Assembly (NCBI GenBank): GCA_902767725.1
Contig: CACXIM010000002.1
Coordinates: 1-64,000, forward strand
Length of the DNA stretch: 64,000 bases
Reading direction: 5' to 3'
Origin: an uncultured Bacteroidia bacterium
Lineage (GTDB): Bacteria; Bacteroidota; Bacteroidia; Bacteroidales; F082
Shown here: in pieces, positions 36,185-45,530 of the stretch
How the letters are laid out: every line of letters starts with the position of its first letter
How positions within the stretch are numbered: the first letter of the stretch is position 1
Translations under genes and position numbers: made by a program
The notes under the pieces: generated by a model
Seen by the model: only the letters and a program-made list of their open reading frames with translations
Database searches by the model: none
Told to the model about the DNA's origin: nothing

Positions 36185-36994
36185 GTGAATATTTATGATT
36201 ATCAACCCCTAAAGTATGGATATAAAATGCCACAAAACAATCCATATAATCTTGGGGACTATCTAGGTGGTGTGATAATCAACGAGTTACTATCAAGAAA
36301 AGGCATAGATATAAATAAAGATATCCCTGAAAAGAAACACCTGTTTGCTGTCGGATCGAACATATTGGGCAGTAAAGAGAAGGGTAATTATCAGGATGCT
36401 ACTATTTGGGGTTCTGGATGCTTGATGAATCCATCAAAACGAGCACGGTTTTTCCAGAAATTAAGCCAAAGACATTTGGATATACGGGCGGTCAGAGGTC
36501 CTTTGACGAGAGAGGTTTTGCTTGAGCTTGGACATGATTGTCCTGAAAGATATGGTGACCCCGCAATTCTAATGCCGATAATCTATTCGCCAGAAGTAGA
36601 AAAAAAGCGCAAGTATATTGTGATACCACAATTCTATAATGAACTCAAGTTTCGAGAGGGTCATCCAGATGAGTATATGATTAGTATGAACACCTCCGAT
36701 TACAAATTCGTTATTGATGAAATAGTTTCGAGCGAGATGGTTTACACGAGTTCCTTGCATGGTATCATTCTTGCGGAGGCATATGGGATTCCTGCCGTTT
36801 TTTTCAGGGGGTTGTCAAAAAGTATTGATTTCAAATACAAAGATTACTATTCTAGCACAGGAAGATATGATGTCTCCATGGTGGATACTTTTGAAAAAGC
36901 TTTGACAATAACACCTCCTGCTTTACCCGAACTAAATTTCCTCCAACAAGGATTACTAGACTGTTTTCCTTACGATTTATGGGAGCCAAATTAA
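36185..36994 (+). CDS. Polysaccharide pyruvyl transferase family protein, N-terminus frameshifted
   Basis: Adds a pyruvate ketal to a sugar, or is a related enzyme. The visible frame from GTG 36185 has NLGDYLGGVIINELL, LFAVGSNILG, TIWGSGCLM, RAVRGPLTREVLLELG, YGDPAILMP and the YTSSLHGIILAEAYGIPAVFF motif. The frame continues upstream to 36086 without an ATG and reads like a genuine N-terminus (YDIREFQYIKHANEIN). An ATG at 36066 in another frame begins MRGFVHKVVKIL. One missing base near 36100-36103 would join them into a protein of about 310 residues. So this is either a frameshifted gene, a sequencing error, or a protein using a late start. Confidence 0.8.
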   Translation: MNIYDYQPLKYGYKMPQNNPYNLGDYLGGVIINELLSRKGIDINKDIPEKKHLFAVGSNILGSKEKGNYQDATIWGSGCLMNPSKRARFFQKLSQRHLDIRAVRGPLTREVLLELGHDCPERYGDPAILMPIIYSPEVEKKRKYIVIPQFYNELKFREGHPDEYMISMNTSDYKFVIDEIVSSEMVYTSSLHGIILAEAYGIPAVFFRGLSKSIDFKYKDYYSSTGRYDVSMVDTFEKALTITPPALPELNFLQQGLLDCFPYDLWEPN

Positions 36995-37001
36995 AAATAG
37001 A

Positions 37002-38063
37002 ATGGCAATTTTAAAATTTAATCATGTAGGCATAACCGCAATGGCGGCCTGTGTGCCCAAGAATGTGATAGACAACTATCATTACGATTTGGACATTTGG
37101 CCCGAAGAAGAAGTTAGAAAGGTTGTGGATAAGGTTGGTGTCGTGGAGCGCCGTTTTGTTGACGACAAAACCTGCGCTTCCGACCTTTGTTTTGCAGCAG
37201 CTGAAAAATTATTTGATGACAATGATATAGACAGGAAAGAAATCGATTTGTTGGTGTTTCTCTCGCAAACTCCCGACTATCGGATGCCTGCTACTAGCAT
37301 CCTGCTTCAGGGTAGACTGGGGTTGCCAATGTCAACGATGGCTTTCGACATACAGTTAGGTTGTTCGGGTTTCATCAATGCGCTCAGCATTGTATACGCC
37401 ATGATGCAGAATCAAGGTTTCCACAAAGCTTTGTTGCTGGATGGTGAGACCCGTTCGAAGGTTTATAGCCGTAAAGACAGGCGCGAGGCTTTCATCTTTG
37501 GAGATGCTGGTGTGGCGGCTTTGGTAGAAAGGGACGAGAAGTATGGAGAGAGTTATTTTTCTCTGAATAGCGACGGTTCACGCGGCAATCTTATCATGAT
37601 TCCCGGTGGTGGGTATCGAAATATGAGTTCCATAGAAACCCTTAAAGAAAAAGTGGTGGATGAATATGGGAATATCCGTTCTGAAGAGAATGGATACATG
37701 AACGGAGCCGACGTGTTCAATTTTGTTATCGTGGAAGTGCCGAAGGACATCAAGCGGTTGATGGCGGCATCGGGCGAGGATGTTCACAAGATGGACTACT
37801 ATGTGTTTCATCAGGCCAATGCTTTCATTAATAACTATATTGCAAAAAAGATGAAACTCAACAAAGAACGAATCCCTTGGACGATACAAAAATACGGCAA
37901 CACATCCTCGGTTTCGGTTCCGTTGACCATTATCAGCGAATTGAAAGACAAGATGGTAGGTAAAAAGAAGTTAATGCTGAGTGCCTTTGGTGTGGGTATG
38001 GCTTGGGCTACCGCCATTGTGCCTTTTGTGGATTGCAAGATTAGTGAAATTGTAGAATACTAG
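37002..38063 (+). CDS. 3-oxoacyl-ACP synthase III-like enzyme (second copy)
   Basis: A 353-residue paralogue of the gene at 34224, with the same catalytic triad: Cys in IQLGCSGFINAL, His in VFHQANAFINN and Asn in KYGNTSSVSVPL. It starts 7 nt after the pyruvyl transferase stop. Two KASIII enzymes with one ACP suggest two successive condensations, or condensation plus acyl transfer; which copy does which is not visible. A GNAT acetyltransferase-like gene follows. Confidence 0.87.
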   Translation: MAILKFNHVGITAMAACVPKNVIDNYHYDLDIWPEEEVRKVVDKVGVVERRFVDDKTCASDLCFAAAEKLFDDNDIDRKEIDLLVFLSQTPDYRMPATSILLQGRLGLPMSTMAFDIQLGCSGFINALSIVYAMMQNQGFHKALLLDGETRSKVYSRKDRREAFIFGDAGVAALVERDEKYGESYFSLNSDGSRGNLIMIPGGGYRNMSSIETLKEKVVDEYGNIRSEENGYMNGADVFNFVIVEVPKDIKRLMAASGEDVHKMDYYVFHQANAFINNYIAKKMKLNKERIPWTIQKYGNTSSVSVPLTIISELKDKMVGKKKLMLSAFGVGMAWATAIVPFVDCKISEIVEY

Positions 38064-38146
38064 ATTATAGTTTCTGATAAATCATAAGTACCGCCGGAAC
38101 CAATCGTATAGAGCTTGCTAAAACAATAAAGCAAAGACCCATTGTT

Positions 38147-38782
38147 ATGAATGATATAGTTGTAATAAGGAAACCCGATTGGGTATCGTGGGACACCATT
38201 CACGAAGTTCTGGAAAACGCCCATAAAGTTAATAAAAACCGTGGATTTGAGATGATCAACTCACATCTTACGGGTGAAAAGATAAAAAAGAAAATAGGAG
38301 ACGGAAGCTGCTTTGTTGCATTGGATGGTGACAAAGTGGTCGCCACGCAATCTGTATCTGTTTTTTTGGGAAACCGTTGGTATTCCAAAGGAAAAAAGGT
38401 GGCTCATTATTGTTTGACAGGTATTTTGAAAAGATATCAAGGATGTGGCATCAAAGAAATGCTTGATCAAGCATGCTTCGAATTTGTTCAAGAAGTTAAT
38501 GCCGACCTAATTCAGGCAAACACAGCAGAGGATAATGTTGTGGTTCGTAATGGTGCAAAATGGATGGTGGATGTGTGCTATGAAGCATTCCGTAAAACCG
38601 ATTATTATACAGTGTTTTTTGTCTATTGGCCTAATGGTCGGCCTTATCCGTTATGGTATTGTAAGTTGAGATGCAAGTTATCGGAAATATATATCAAGAC
38701 AAGGTATAAACCAGGCAAGATCGAGAGATTTAAAACCATTAGATTTGCTAATAGATTGATTGGAAAGATAAAAAGCCTTTAA
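38147..38782 (+). CDS. GNAT-family acyltransferase
   Basis: A 211-residue protein with a GNAT-type acyl-CoA loop (LTGILKRYQGCGIKEMLDQ) after two beta strands (SCFVALDGDKVVATQSVSVF). The C-terminal ~60 residues are basic and aromatic. In this setting it could transfer the acyl group made by the ACP module, or acetyl, onto an amino sugar. A related GNAT lies at 40700. The acceptor is unknown. Confidence 0.75.
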   Translation: MNDIVVIRKPDWVSWDTIHEVLENAHKVNKNRGFEMINSHLTGEKIKKKIGDGSCFVALDGDKVVATQSVSVFLGNRWYSKGKKVAHYCLTGILKRYQGCGIKEMLDQACFEFVQEVNADLIQANTAEDNVVVRNGAKWMVDVCYEAFRKTDYYTVFFVYWPNGRPYPLWYCKLRCKLSEIYIKTRYKPGKIERFKTIRFANRLIGKIKSL

Positions 38783-38798
38783 ATAATAGAGAAAAGGA

Positions 38799-39581
38799 AT
38801 GAAAGAGTTATCTTTGGATGAATCCAAAAAAATTTGTTTTGAGATTCTGGTGTGGTTTGACGACTTTTGTAGAAAGAACGATATCAAATACTCCCTTGGA
38901 GAAGGCACGTTGCTTGGAGCTGTCCGACATAAAGGTTTCATTCCTTGGGACGATGATATAGATCTTTTGATGGAGCGAGACCAAATTGATAAGTTTGTTT
39001 CCCTTTATAAAGAAGGGCCTTATAAACTATTTGTTCCGGGAGAACATGATAATTGGTGGAGTGGAGTGGTGCGACTTACGGATACAAAGACACGTTTGGT
39101 ATTTGACAAGCCTGCACGAGGTCCTCATGGTTTGTGGATTGCGTTAACTCCAGTAGACAATGCTCCAGATACAGACCACCAGTTGAAGGTTCTCTTTAAA
39201 AGAAGAGGCAGATGGGCAGTTTTATGTGGGCTAAAAGTTGGGAAAAGAAAATATCCAAATTCGTTATATGGGTTAGGAACCAAAATAATCAACAGTTTCT
39301 TTACTATTCGATGGCTTAACAAACAATATGTGAACAACCTTACAACATACAATCAGGTTGAGACAAATAGAAAAATGAAAATCCGTCTTCATGGAGATCC
39401 CTTGGTTTTTCCGGCAATTATCATGTCAGAATATACCGAACTTGAGTTTGAAGGCAAAAACTTTATGGCCATCAGCCATTATGATGAATACCTGAAAATT
39501 ATGTATGGTGATTATATGACTCCGCCTCCAGAAGCCGAAAGAGTGCCAAAACACAATTTTAAAGCTTATTATGTTGAATAA
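38799..39581 (+). CDS. LicD-family phosphotransferase (first copy)
   Basis: LicD proteins transfer phosphocholine or other phospho-alcohols from CDP donors to glycans. The 260-residue protein has the core nucleotidyltransferase-fold motif YSLGEGTLLGAVRHKGFIPW followed by DDDIDLLM, which carries the metal-binding Asp residues. The C-terminal YLKIMYGDYMTPPPEAERVP matches the family. The TagD-like cytidylyltransferase at 32061 is a plausible donor source. A second LicD is at 41341. Confidence 0.92.
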   Translation: MKELSLDESKKICFEILVWFDDFCRKNDIKYSLGEGTLLGAVRHKGFIPWDDDIDLLMERDQIDKFVSLYKEGPYKLFVPGEHDNWWSGVVRLTDTKTRLVFDKPARGPHGLWIALTPVDNAPDTDHQLKVLFKRRGRWAVLCGLKVGKRKYPNSLYGLGTKIINSFFTIRWLNKQYVNNLTTYNQVETNRKMKIRLHGDPLVFPAIIMSEYTELEFEGKNFMAISHYDEYLKIMYGDYMTPPPEAERVPKHNFKAYYVE

Positions 39582-39604
39582 AAACAATCTTGTGTAGAAG
39601 AACC

Positions 39605-40690
39605 ATGAGTACACTATTTGGAAAAGCAGCAAAAATCATAATGCCTCGAGAAAAATATGAAATAATATGGAGGCGCATGAATTGGAAGAAGTATTCTGAT
39701 CGGTTTGAAAATGCAATTCGCCAGTTTGTTATTGAAAAAGGCATTACCAACCCAGAAGATGTTAATAAATGGAGAAAAAAGTTGGTAGATGCCTTTGTTG
39801 AAGATAATTGGTACCCTGATGAGTATTTCTTCTTTAACTATGAGCGTTTGTCACAAAAAGGAATTAATGAATTCGTGGCCAATCGCGAAGCGGCAAAGTT
39901 ATGGGATTATATGAACACACATGAAATTTATAGGCTTACTTGCGATAAAGGACAAACATATCAGCATTTTAAGCCCTATTTTCATCGTGATGTTGTTGCT
40001 GTAATGAAATCTGAAGAAGAATCGATTAGGAACTTTTGGGATTTTATAGAGAAACACCCAAGATTCATTGTCAAACCAACTTTTGGAAACTATGGTAATG
40101 GCGTTCAAGTGATTGACATTGTTGAAAATTCTGACAAGAACGCATTGTTAACAAAACTGCTCGAAACCTACAAAGATGGTTTTACGGCAGAAGAATTGAT
40201 AGTTCAATGTAAAGAATTGGCGGAGTATCACCCATCTTCTGTCAATACCGTCAGGTTGACAACAGCACGTCGGAGCAACGGCGATATTTATATCATTCAC
40301 CGTCCGTTTATTCGTTTGGGACAAGGTGGTCGGTGCGTAGACAATGGAGGGAATGGAGGAATCATCGCAGCAATTGATTTCAATACAGGAATTATAAAAG
40401 GAGCCATTGATGAACGAATGAACCGCTATGTGGTGCATCCTGACTCTGGAAAAACCATTTTAGGATATCAGATTCCTCGGTGGAATGAAGCCAAAGAATT
40501 TGTCGTGGAACTAGCCAATGTGTTGCCAGAATTACGTTATTGTGGATGGGACATAGCACTGACTGAAAATGGCTGGGTTATGGTTGAAGCCAATGGAAAG
40601 GGACTCTTCATTGGATTCCAAATGCCTACTCAGGAAGGCTTTCGGGAAGAGTTTGAGAAAATCAAAAAAGATTGTGGGTATATAGAATGA
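39605..40690 (+). CDS. ATP-grasp protein (sugar-transfer-associated type)
   Basis: A 361-residue protein with an ATP-grasp domain over its C-terminal two thirds: FIVKPTFGNYGNGVQVI (nucleotide-binding Lys and Gly loop), AEELIVQC, SSVNTVRLTTAR, and GWDIALTENGWVMVEANGKG (metal-binding Glu and Asn). It resembles the ATP-grasp family often found among glycosyltransferases. It probably joins a carboxyl group, such as a uronic or amino acid, to an amine. The ATG at 39605 follows the upstream stop closely. Confidence 0.85.
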   Translation: MSTLFGKAAKIIMPREKYEIIWRRMNWKKYSDRFENAIRQFVIEKGITNPEDVNKWRKKLVDAFVEDNWYPDEYFFFNYERLSQKGINEFVANREAAKLWDYMNTHEIYRLTCDKGQTYQHFKPYFHRDVVAVMKSEEESIRNFWDFIEKHPRFIVKPTFGNYGNGVQVIDIVENSDKNALLTKLLETYKDGFTAEELIVQCKELAEYHPSSVNTVRLTTARRSNGDIYIIHRPFIRLGQGGRCVDNGGNGGIIAAIDFNTGIIKGAIDERMNRYVVHPDSGKTILGYQIPRWNEAKEFVVELANVLPELRYCGWDIALTENGWVMVEANGKGLFIGFQMPTQEGFREEFEKIKKDCGYIE

Positions 40691-40699
40691 GTTTTCACC

Positions 40700-41329
40700 A
40701 TGGTACAAATAAAAGAACTGTCTGAGACCAAATACACTTTAAAGGATATTCATGAGTTTATAAATGATGTCTATGAAAAGCGGGCGGATGCTGGAATTCA
40801 TTTTCAAGCATTGTCTAATTCAACGGAGACGATTGAACATAGAATTAAGGATAATCACGGGATTGTGTTTGTTGCTGTAGATGACCATACACAAGCATTA
40901 TTGGGTACAGGCACAATTTTGTTTCATACAGATGAGAGGAATATCCCTTACGCTGGTTTTATTCTTGCCGCTGTAAGGCCAGATGTTCAAGGCCAAGGTA
41001 TCGGTAATTTACTTAGACGGCGAAGAGAAGAATGTGCCAAAGAACACGGATGCCATTATGTTATTTCCACTACGGCTTCAAATGCAAAGAGCTCAATCCA
41101 ATATCATTTAAAAAATGGTTCCAGGAAATACGGTTTTACTTCGTATAAAAACTCTGACTACTACTCCATTTCTTTTCGAAAAGATTTTGTTGGATCATTC
41201 CAAGGGTCGTCATTGTATTGTTTTGTAAGATATCACCTGACAAAAATTAAAACAAAATTGTTGTTTCGTGAGGACGGGAGCTTTACCAAGTTCGGGAGCT
41301 TTTGTTTTGATATCATAAAAAAGAAATAG
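40700..41329 (+). CDS. GNAT-family N-acetyltransferase (second copy)
   Basis: A 209-residue protein. The acyl-CoA binding motif is AAVRPDVQGQGIGNLLRRRR, preceded by the strand pair IVFVAVDDHTQALLGTGTILF. The N-terminal domain is a complete GNAT fold; about 50 residues at the C-terminus are extra. It is better conserved in the CoA loop than the GNAT at 38147. It lies between an ATP-grasp gene and a LicD gene and is probably translated with them. Confidence 0.83.
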   Translation: MVQIKELSETKYTLKDIHEFINDVYEKRADAGIHFQALSNSTETIEHRIKDNHGIVFVAVDDHTQALLGTGTILFHTDERNIPYAGFILAAVRPDVQGQGIGNLLRRRREECAKEHGCHYVISTTASNAKSSIQYHLKNGSRKYGFTSYKNSDYYSISFRKDFVGSFQGSSLYCFVRYHLTKIKTKLLFREDGSFTKFGSFCFDIIKKK

Positions 41330-41340
41330 TTTTTAATGGA

Positions 41341-42120
41341 ATGTTTACCATGAAAAAAAGGCCCATATCACTTGAAGAACGGAAGATAATCCAACTAGAA
41401 ATGCTTGATGAGATCGACTCTTTCTGTAGAGAGCATGGCATCCGGTATTCCCTGGCTTTCGGTACGCTAATAGGTGCCATCCGACACAAAGGGTACATCC
41501 CTTGGGATGACGATGTGGACTTGATTATGCCTCTTCCCGACATGCTTAGGTTTAAAATGAGCTTCAAATCAGATAAGTTGATGTATTGTGATATTGATAC
41601 GGTGCCGCATTATGAATTCCATTTTTCGCGCATTTGTTATCTTCCTACGTATAGTCAACCAGGGATGTTTGAAAAATCTTATGGTGTTAGCATAGATCTT
41701 TACCCAGTGGTTGGTATGCCTGACACCGAAGAGGAGATACAGAAGTTCTTAAATGATATAGACCCTCTATATAAAAAGCGGCTTCGGTTAATCACTTGGA
41801 GACATCGATTAATCAAATTTTTGCCTTTTGCTTTTGTTCCTGGTTATCACAGGACAATTCGCCGCTTTCATGACGTTGTGTTGAATAGCTATCCCTACGA
41901 AACCGCAAAGAACTTTCTTCATGCGGGTTCTGTGCGACGGATAAATATCCTTAATTTTGATGTATTTAAGACGTTTATAGATGTGGATTTTGAAGGTCAT
42001 GTTTATCAATCTGTAGGCAATTATCATGATTATCTGACCCATTGTTTTGGTGATTATATGCAACTTCCTCCCGAGGACCAACGTCATCCTTATCACGGTT
42101 TTGTTAGTTACTGGAAATAA
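41341..42120 (+). CDS. LicD-family phosphotransferase (second copy)
   Basis: A 259-residue paralogue of 38799, with YSLAFGTLIGAIRHKGYIPW and DDDVDLIM as core and Asp motifs. The middle part (MFEKSYGVSIDLYPVVGMPD) and the C-terminal YHDYLTHCFGDYMQLPPEDQ also fit LicD. An in-frame ATG at 41350 is an alternative start. Two LicD proteins suggest two different phospho-substituted positions or two acceptors. Confidence 0.92.
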   Translation: MFTMKKRPISLEERKIIQLEMLDEIDSFCREHGIRYSLAFGTLIGAIRHKGYIPWDDDVDLIMPLPDMLRFKMSFKSDKLMYCDIDTVPHYEFHFSRICYLPTYSQPGMFEKSYGVSIDLYPVVGMPDTEEEIQKFLNDIDPLYKKRLRLITWRHRLIKFLPFAFVPGYHRTIRRFHDVVLNSYPYETAKNFLHAGSVRRINILNFDVFKTFIDVDFEGHVYQSVGNYHDYLTHCFGDYMQLPPEDQRHPYHGFVSYWK

Positions 42121-42129
42121 ATAAATTCA

Positions 42130-43245
42130 ATGAACATCCTTGTTGCAGGTGATTTCTGCCCAAAAGAAAGAATAGCTCCATTATTGGAAAAAGATGACTT
42201 CGCTTCGTTGTTTGGTGAGGTGAAAGATATAATCACCCAAGCAGACTATTCCATTGTTAACTTCGAATGTCCTGTTACCAAAGGTGACGAAAAACCTATT
42301 GCCAAACTTGGACCCAATCTTCATTGTTCCGAAAAAGGTATGGAATCCATAAAATGGGTAGGTTTCAATTGTGTCACTTTGGCAAATAACCATTTCTACG
42401 ATTTTGGTGAGGAAGGAGTAACTCACACTTTGGATGTGTGTAACAAATTTGGAATGGACACTGTTGGTGGAGGAAAGAATATCGAAGAGGCTTCTGGGAT
42501 TCTCTATAAACAAGTAGGTAGTCAAACATTGGCCATCATTAATTGCTGCGAGCACGAGTTTTCAATTGCAACCGACAATACAGGAGGCTCCAACCCATTA
42601 AACCCCATTCAACAGTATTATTCTATTATAGAGGCCAAATCCAAAGCTGATAATGTTTTGGTTATTGTCCATGGTGGACATGAGCATTGGCAATTGCCAA
42701 GTCCGCGAATGGTGGAAACGTACCGATTCTTTATTGATGCTGGGGCTGATGCCGTGGTCAATCATCATCAACATTGTTTTAGCGGATATGAGGTTTACAA
42801 TGGTAAACCGATTTTCTACGGATTAGGGAATTTTTGCTTTGACATTAATCCGCCCAAAAGGAATTCGATATGGAACTATGGGTATCTATTAAAGCTGAAT
42901 TTTAGTAGTATTGGTGTGGATTATGAATTATTTCCCTATTATCAATGCGGAGAACAAGTTGGAGTGAAAATGTTACCTAAGAATGCATTCAGCGAAAAAC
43001 TGAAAGAGTTAAACACCATTATTTCCAATAATAAGAAACTAATCGAGGCCACAGATGTTTATTATGGAGAATGTGCAAAACAATGTAGCAACATTTTTGA
43101 ACCCTTTAGAAACCGTTATTATTTGGCACTCAAGCAACGCGGTTTGTTGTCTTCCTTGATTTCAAAGAAACGAAAACTACATGCGCAGAATTATATTTGC
43201 TGTGAGGCTCATAGAGATAAAGTTATTTGGTTTTTAAACCATTAA
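42130..43245 (+). CDS. CapA-family (PGA_cap) metallophosphatase-like protein (first copy)
   Basis: A 371-residue protein with the calcineurin-like CapA core: NILVAGDFCPKE, IVNFECPVT, TLANNHFYDFGEEG, VIVHGGHEHW, AVVNHHQHCFSGYE and FYGLGNFCFD. Metal-binding Asp, Asn and His residues are in place. CapA was first linked to poly-gamma-glutamate capsules, and CapA-like proteins are common in polysaccharide loci where they may act on amide- or ester-linked substituents. No export signal is seen at the N-terminus. A paralogue lies at 46574. Confidence 0.88.
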   Translation: MNILVAGDFCPKERIAPLLEKDDFASLFGEVKDIITQADYSIVNFECPVTKGDEKPIAKLGPNLHCSEKGMESIKWVGFNCVTLANNHFYDFGEEGVTHTLDVCNKFGMDTVGGGKNIEEASGILYKQVGSQTLAIINCCEHEFSIATDNTGGSNPLNPIQQYYSIIEAKSKADNVLVIVHGGHEHWQLPSPRMVETYRFFIDAGADAVVNHHQHCFSGYEVYNGKPIFYGLGNFCFDINPPKRNSIWNYGYLLKLNFSSIGVDYELFPYYQCGEQVGVKMLPKNAFSEKLKELNTIISNNKKLIEATDVYYGECAKQCSNIFEPFRNRYYLALKQRGLLSSLISKKRKLHAQNYICCEAHRDKVIWFLNH

Positions 43246-43347
43246 CGTCTTCATGTTAAAATACAATTTCAAAAGAATCTTGATGCTGGTGGATTATGCA
43301 TTTAACCCAACTGCTTAAATTTCTTGAATAAACAATATTAGTGTTAC

Positions 43348-44553
43348 ATGCAAAACAATAAGATATTTAGTTTTTGTAATTTCTATATTTTTCTATGGTT
43401 GGTGTATGACCTACAAGGCGTCCTATTTGGAGGAAGGGGAGGGGGAATCTCTACCATTATTATCTATATGTTGATAGGTGTTTCGGCTTACCATTTCATG
43501 TATGCGTTGTACCATTACAACTTGCCAAAATATATGAAAGGACTTACTGCTTTAGTTTTTATGTTCACAATTTATGGCGCTATTTTGGTAATTAGTGGAC
43601 AGACTATTAGATTCTCAAGAACTGGCACTTTGGTCAAGAATTATAATTATATCAAAACCATTTATATTTCATTGCTTCCTATTTATTCCTTTTATGTTTT
43701 TACTCGAAAGGGGCTGTTGACAAAAGATATATTGTTAAAATGGACTTTTGTTTTTTTTGTAGCTGCTGTCATCCAGTTTTTTCGGCACCAACGAGAAATG
43801 TTGATTTCATTAGAAGATGCGGAGGAAATCACCAATAACTACGGATATGCTTTCCTTTCAATGATTCCTCTTCTTGTTTTTTGGGAACACAAACGTTTTG
43901 TGCAATATTTAGGTTTGGGATTTTCAATGTTGTTCATCATATTAGGCATGAAAAGAGGAGCCATTCTAATTGGTGCTTTATGTGTAGCTTGGTTTCTATT
44001 ATATTCAATGAAAACTGCATCACGAAGACAGAAAATTTGGGTAGTTTTATTGAGCATTATAATAATCATTGTGGGTTATTATGTGGTCTCTTACATGATT
44101 CAAAGCAGTGCGTATTTCAATAGTAGAATTGAAAACACACTTGAAGGAAATAGCAGTGGTCGAGACTCATTGTATGGAATCTTTTGGCAGCATTTTATCA
44201 ATGAATCAAATCCTTTGCGTTTTCTTTTTGGTAATGGAGCTAATGCCACGCTAAAGATTGCGTGGAATTATGCACATAATGATTGGCTGGAGATAGCCAT
44301 TAATCAAGGATTACTTGGAATTGTGGTTTATTTGGTTTATTGGATAGAATTCTATAAGACATGGAGAAAAAGCAAGGTTGACAACCAATTGTTTCTTGCA
44401 ATAGGATTGGTGCTATTGATTTTCTTTTTAAAAACGATATTTTCAATGTCATATGGTGCAATGTCTGTCTATGTTACAATTTGTTTGGGATATTGTATGG
44501 GTATGTTAAGTGAGTATGACAACCAAACGTCTATGCAAAATGAGCAAAATTAA
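43348..44553 (+). CDS. O-antigen/capsule polymerase, Wzy-like
   Basis: A 401-residue integral membrane protein with about ten hydrophobic segments. The conserved Wzy_C-type region is LRFLFGNGANATLKIAWNYA followed by HNDWLEIAINQGLLGIVVYL. It would polymerise lipid-linked repeat units in the periplasm. The 102-nt gap before it has no obvious gene or promoter. It overlaps the TupA-like gene downstream by 14 bp. Confidence 0.85.
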   Translation: MQNNKIFSFCNFYIFLWLVYDLQGVLFGGRGGGISTIIIYMLIGVSAYHFMYALYHYNLPKYMKGLTALVFMFTIYGAILVISGQTIRFSRTGTLVKNYNYIKTIYISLLPIYSFYVFTRKGLLTKDILLKWTFVFFVAAVIQFFRHQREMLISLEDAEEITNNYGYAFLSMIPLLVFWEHKRFVQYLGLGFSMLFIILGMKRGAILIGALCVAWFLLYSMKTASRRQKIWVVLLSIIIIIVGYYVVSYMIQSSAYFNSRIENTLEGNSSGRDSLYGIFWQHFINESNPLRFLFGNGANATLKIAWNYAHNDWLEIAINQGLLGIVVYLVYWIEFYKTWRKSKVDNQLFLAIGLVLLIFFLKTIFSMSYGAMSVYVTICLGYCMGMLSEYDNQTSMQNEQN

Positions 44554-45478
44554 TACTGCATATCAACTGTTGCGTAACAACACTAGAGGTTTTGTGGCAG
44601 CTATTCTACAAAAGCTGAATTTTATGTTTAGTGACAAAATGTATCTTAAGTTGCTTTTTAGATTAAAGATGAGATACAAGTTGAACCTAAAGAATCCTAA
44701 AACTTTTAGTGAGAAACTTCAATGGCTTAAGCTTTACAATAGAAAGCCCGAGTACACTAAGATGGTGGACAAGTATGCGGTGAAAGAATATGTGGCTTCC
44801 ATTCTAGGAAAGGAATATGTCATCCCAACTCTTGGCATATGGAAAACCCCCGAAGATATAGAATGGGACAAACTTCCAAACCAATTTGTACTGAAAACGA
44901 CGCATGGGGGAGGCTCAAGCGGTGTGGTAATTTGTAAGGACAAAGCTTTTTTTGATAAAAAGAAAGCTATAGTGAAACTGCAATATAGTATGAAGCAGGA
45001 TATATACAGTGCGTTAAGAGAATGGCCTTATAAAAATGTACCTCGACGCGTGATAGCCGAACAGTACGTAGAACCTGGTCCAAACAAAAACGACCTGTCA
45101 GATTATAAGTGGTATTGTTTTAATGGCGAGCCAAAATTTTGTCAAATTATCCAAGATCGTTCGAGTAATGAAACAATAGATTTCTTTGATACTAAGTGGA
45201 AACATCAGGAATTTGTCGGCTTAAATCCCGTTTCTGGTCCAGCCTTGGGTCACGCAGCAATAGTGCCTGAATGTCCGGTAAACCTTGAAACACAAATTCA
45301 TATTGCCCGAGAATTGTCAAAAGGAATACCATTCTCGCGTATTGACCTTTATGAAACGGCCGGCCATACTTTTTTTGGTGAGATTACTTTTTATCCTGCT
45401 AGCGGCTTTGGGGTATTCACCCCCAACCAATACAATGAAATCATTGGGCAAATGTTAGTTTTGCCAGACGATAAGTAG
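44540..45478 (+). CDS. TupA-like ATP-grasp protein (first copy)
   Basis: A 312-residue protein: TFSEKLQWLKLYNRKPEY at the N-terminus, NQFVLKTTHGGGSSGVVICK (nucleotide loop), VIAEQYVEP, DYKWYCFNGEPKF, and FSRIDLYETAGHTFFGEIT with the metal-binding Asp and Glu. This is the TupA-like ATP-grasp family, named for a teichuronopeptide gene. It may attach an amino acid or peptide to a uronic acid carboxyl. The start at 44540 was preferred over the longer frame from 44510 because LKN(P)KTFSEK lies at the usual distance. Confidence 0.85.
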   Translation: MSKINTAYQLLRNNTRGFVAAILQKLNFMFSDKMYLKLLFRLKMRYKLNLKNPKTFSEKLQWLKLYNRKPEYTKMVDKYAVKEYVASILGKEYVIPTLGIWKTPEDIEWDKLPNQFVLKTTHGGGSSGVVICKDKAFFDKKKAIVKLQYSMKQDIYSALREWPYKNVPRRVIAEQYVEPGPNKNDLSDYKWYCFNGEPKFCQIIQDRSSNETIDFFDTKWKHQEFVGLNPVSGPALGHAAIVPECPVNLETQIHIARELSKGIPFSRIDLYETAGHTFFGEITFYPASGFGVFTPNQYNEIIGQMLVLPDDK

Positions 45479-45530
45479 GAACACATCTTCTGCATACGCA
45501 TACTAAACCCATCAATTATTATATAAAGAC

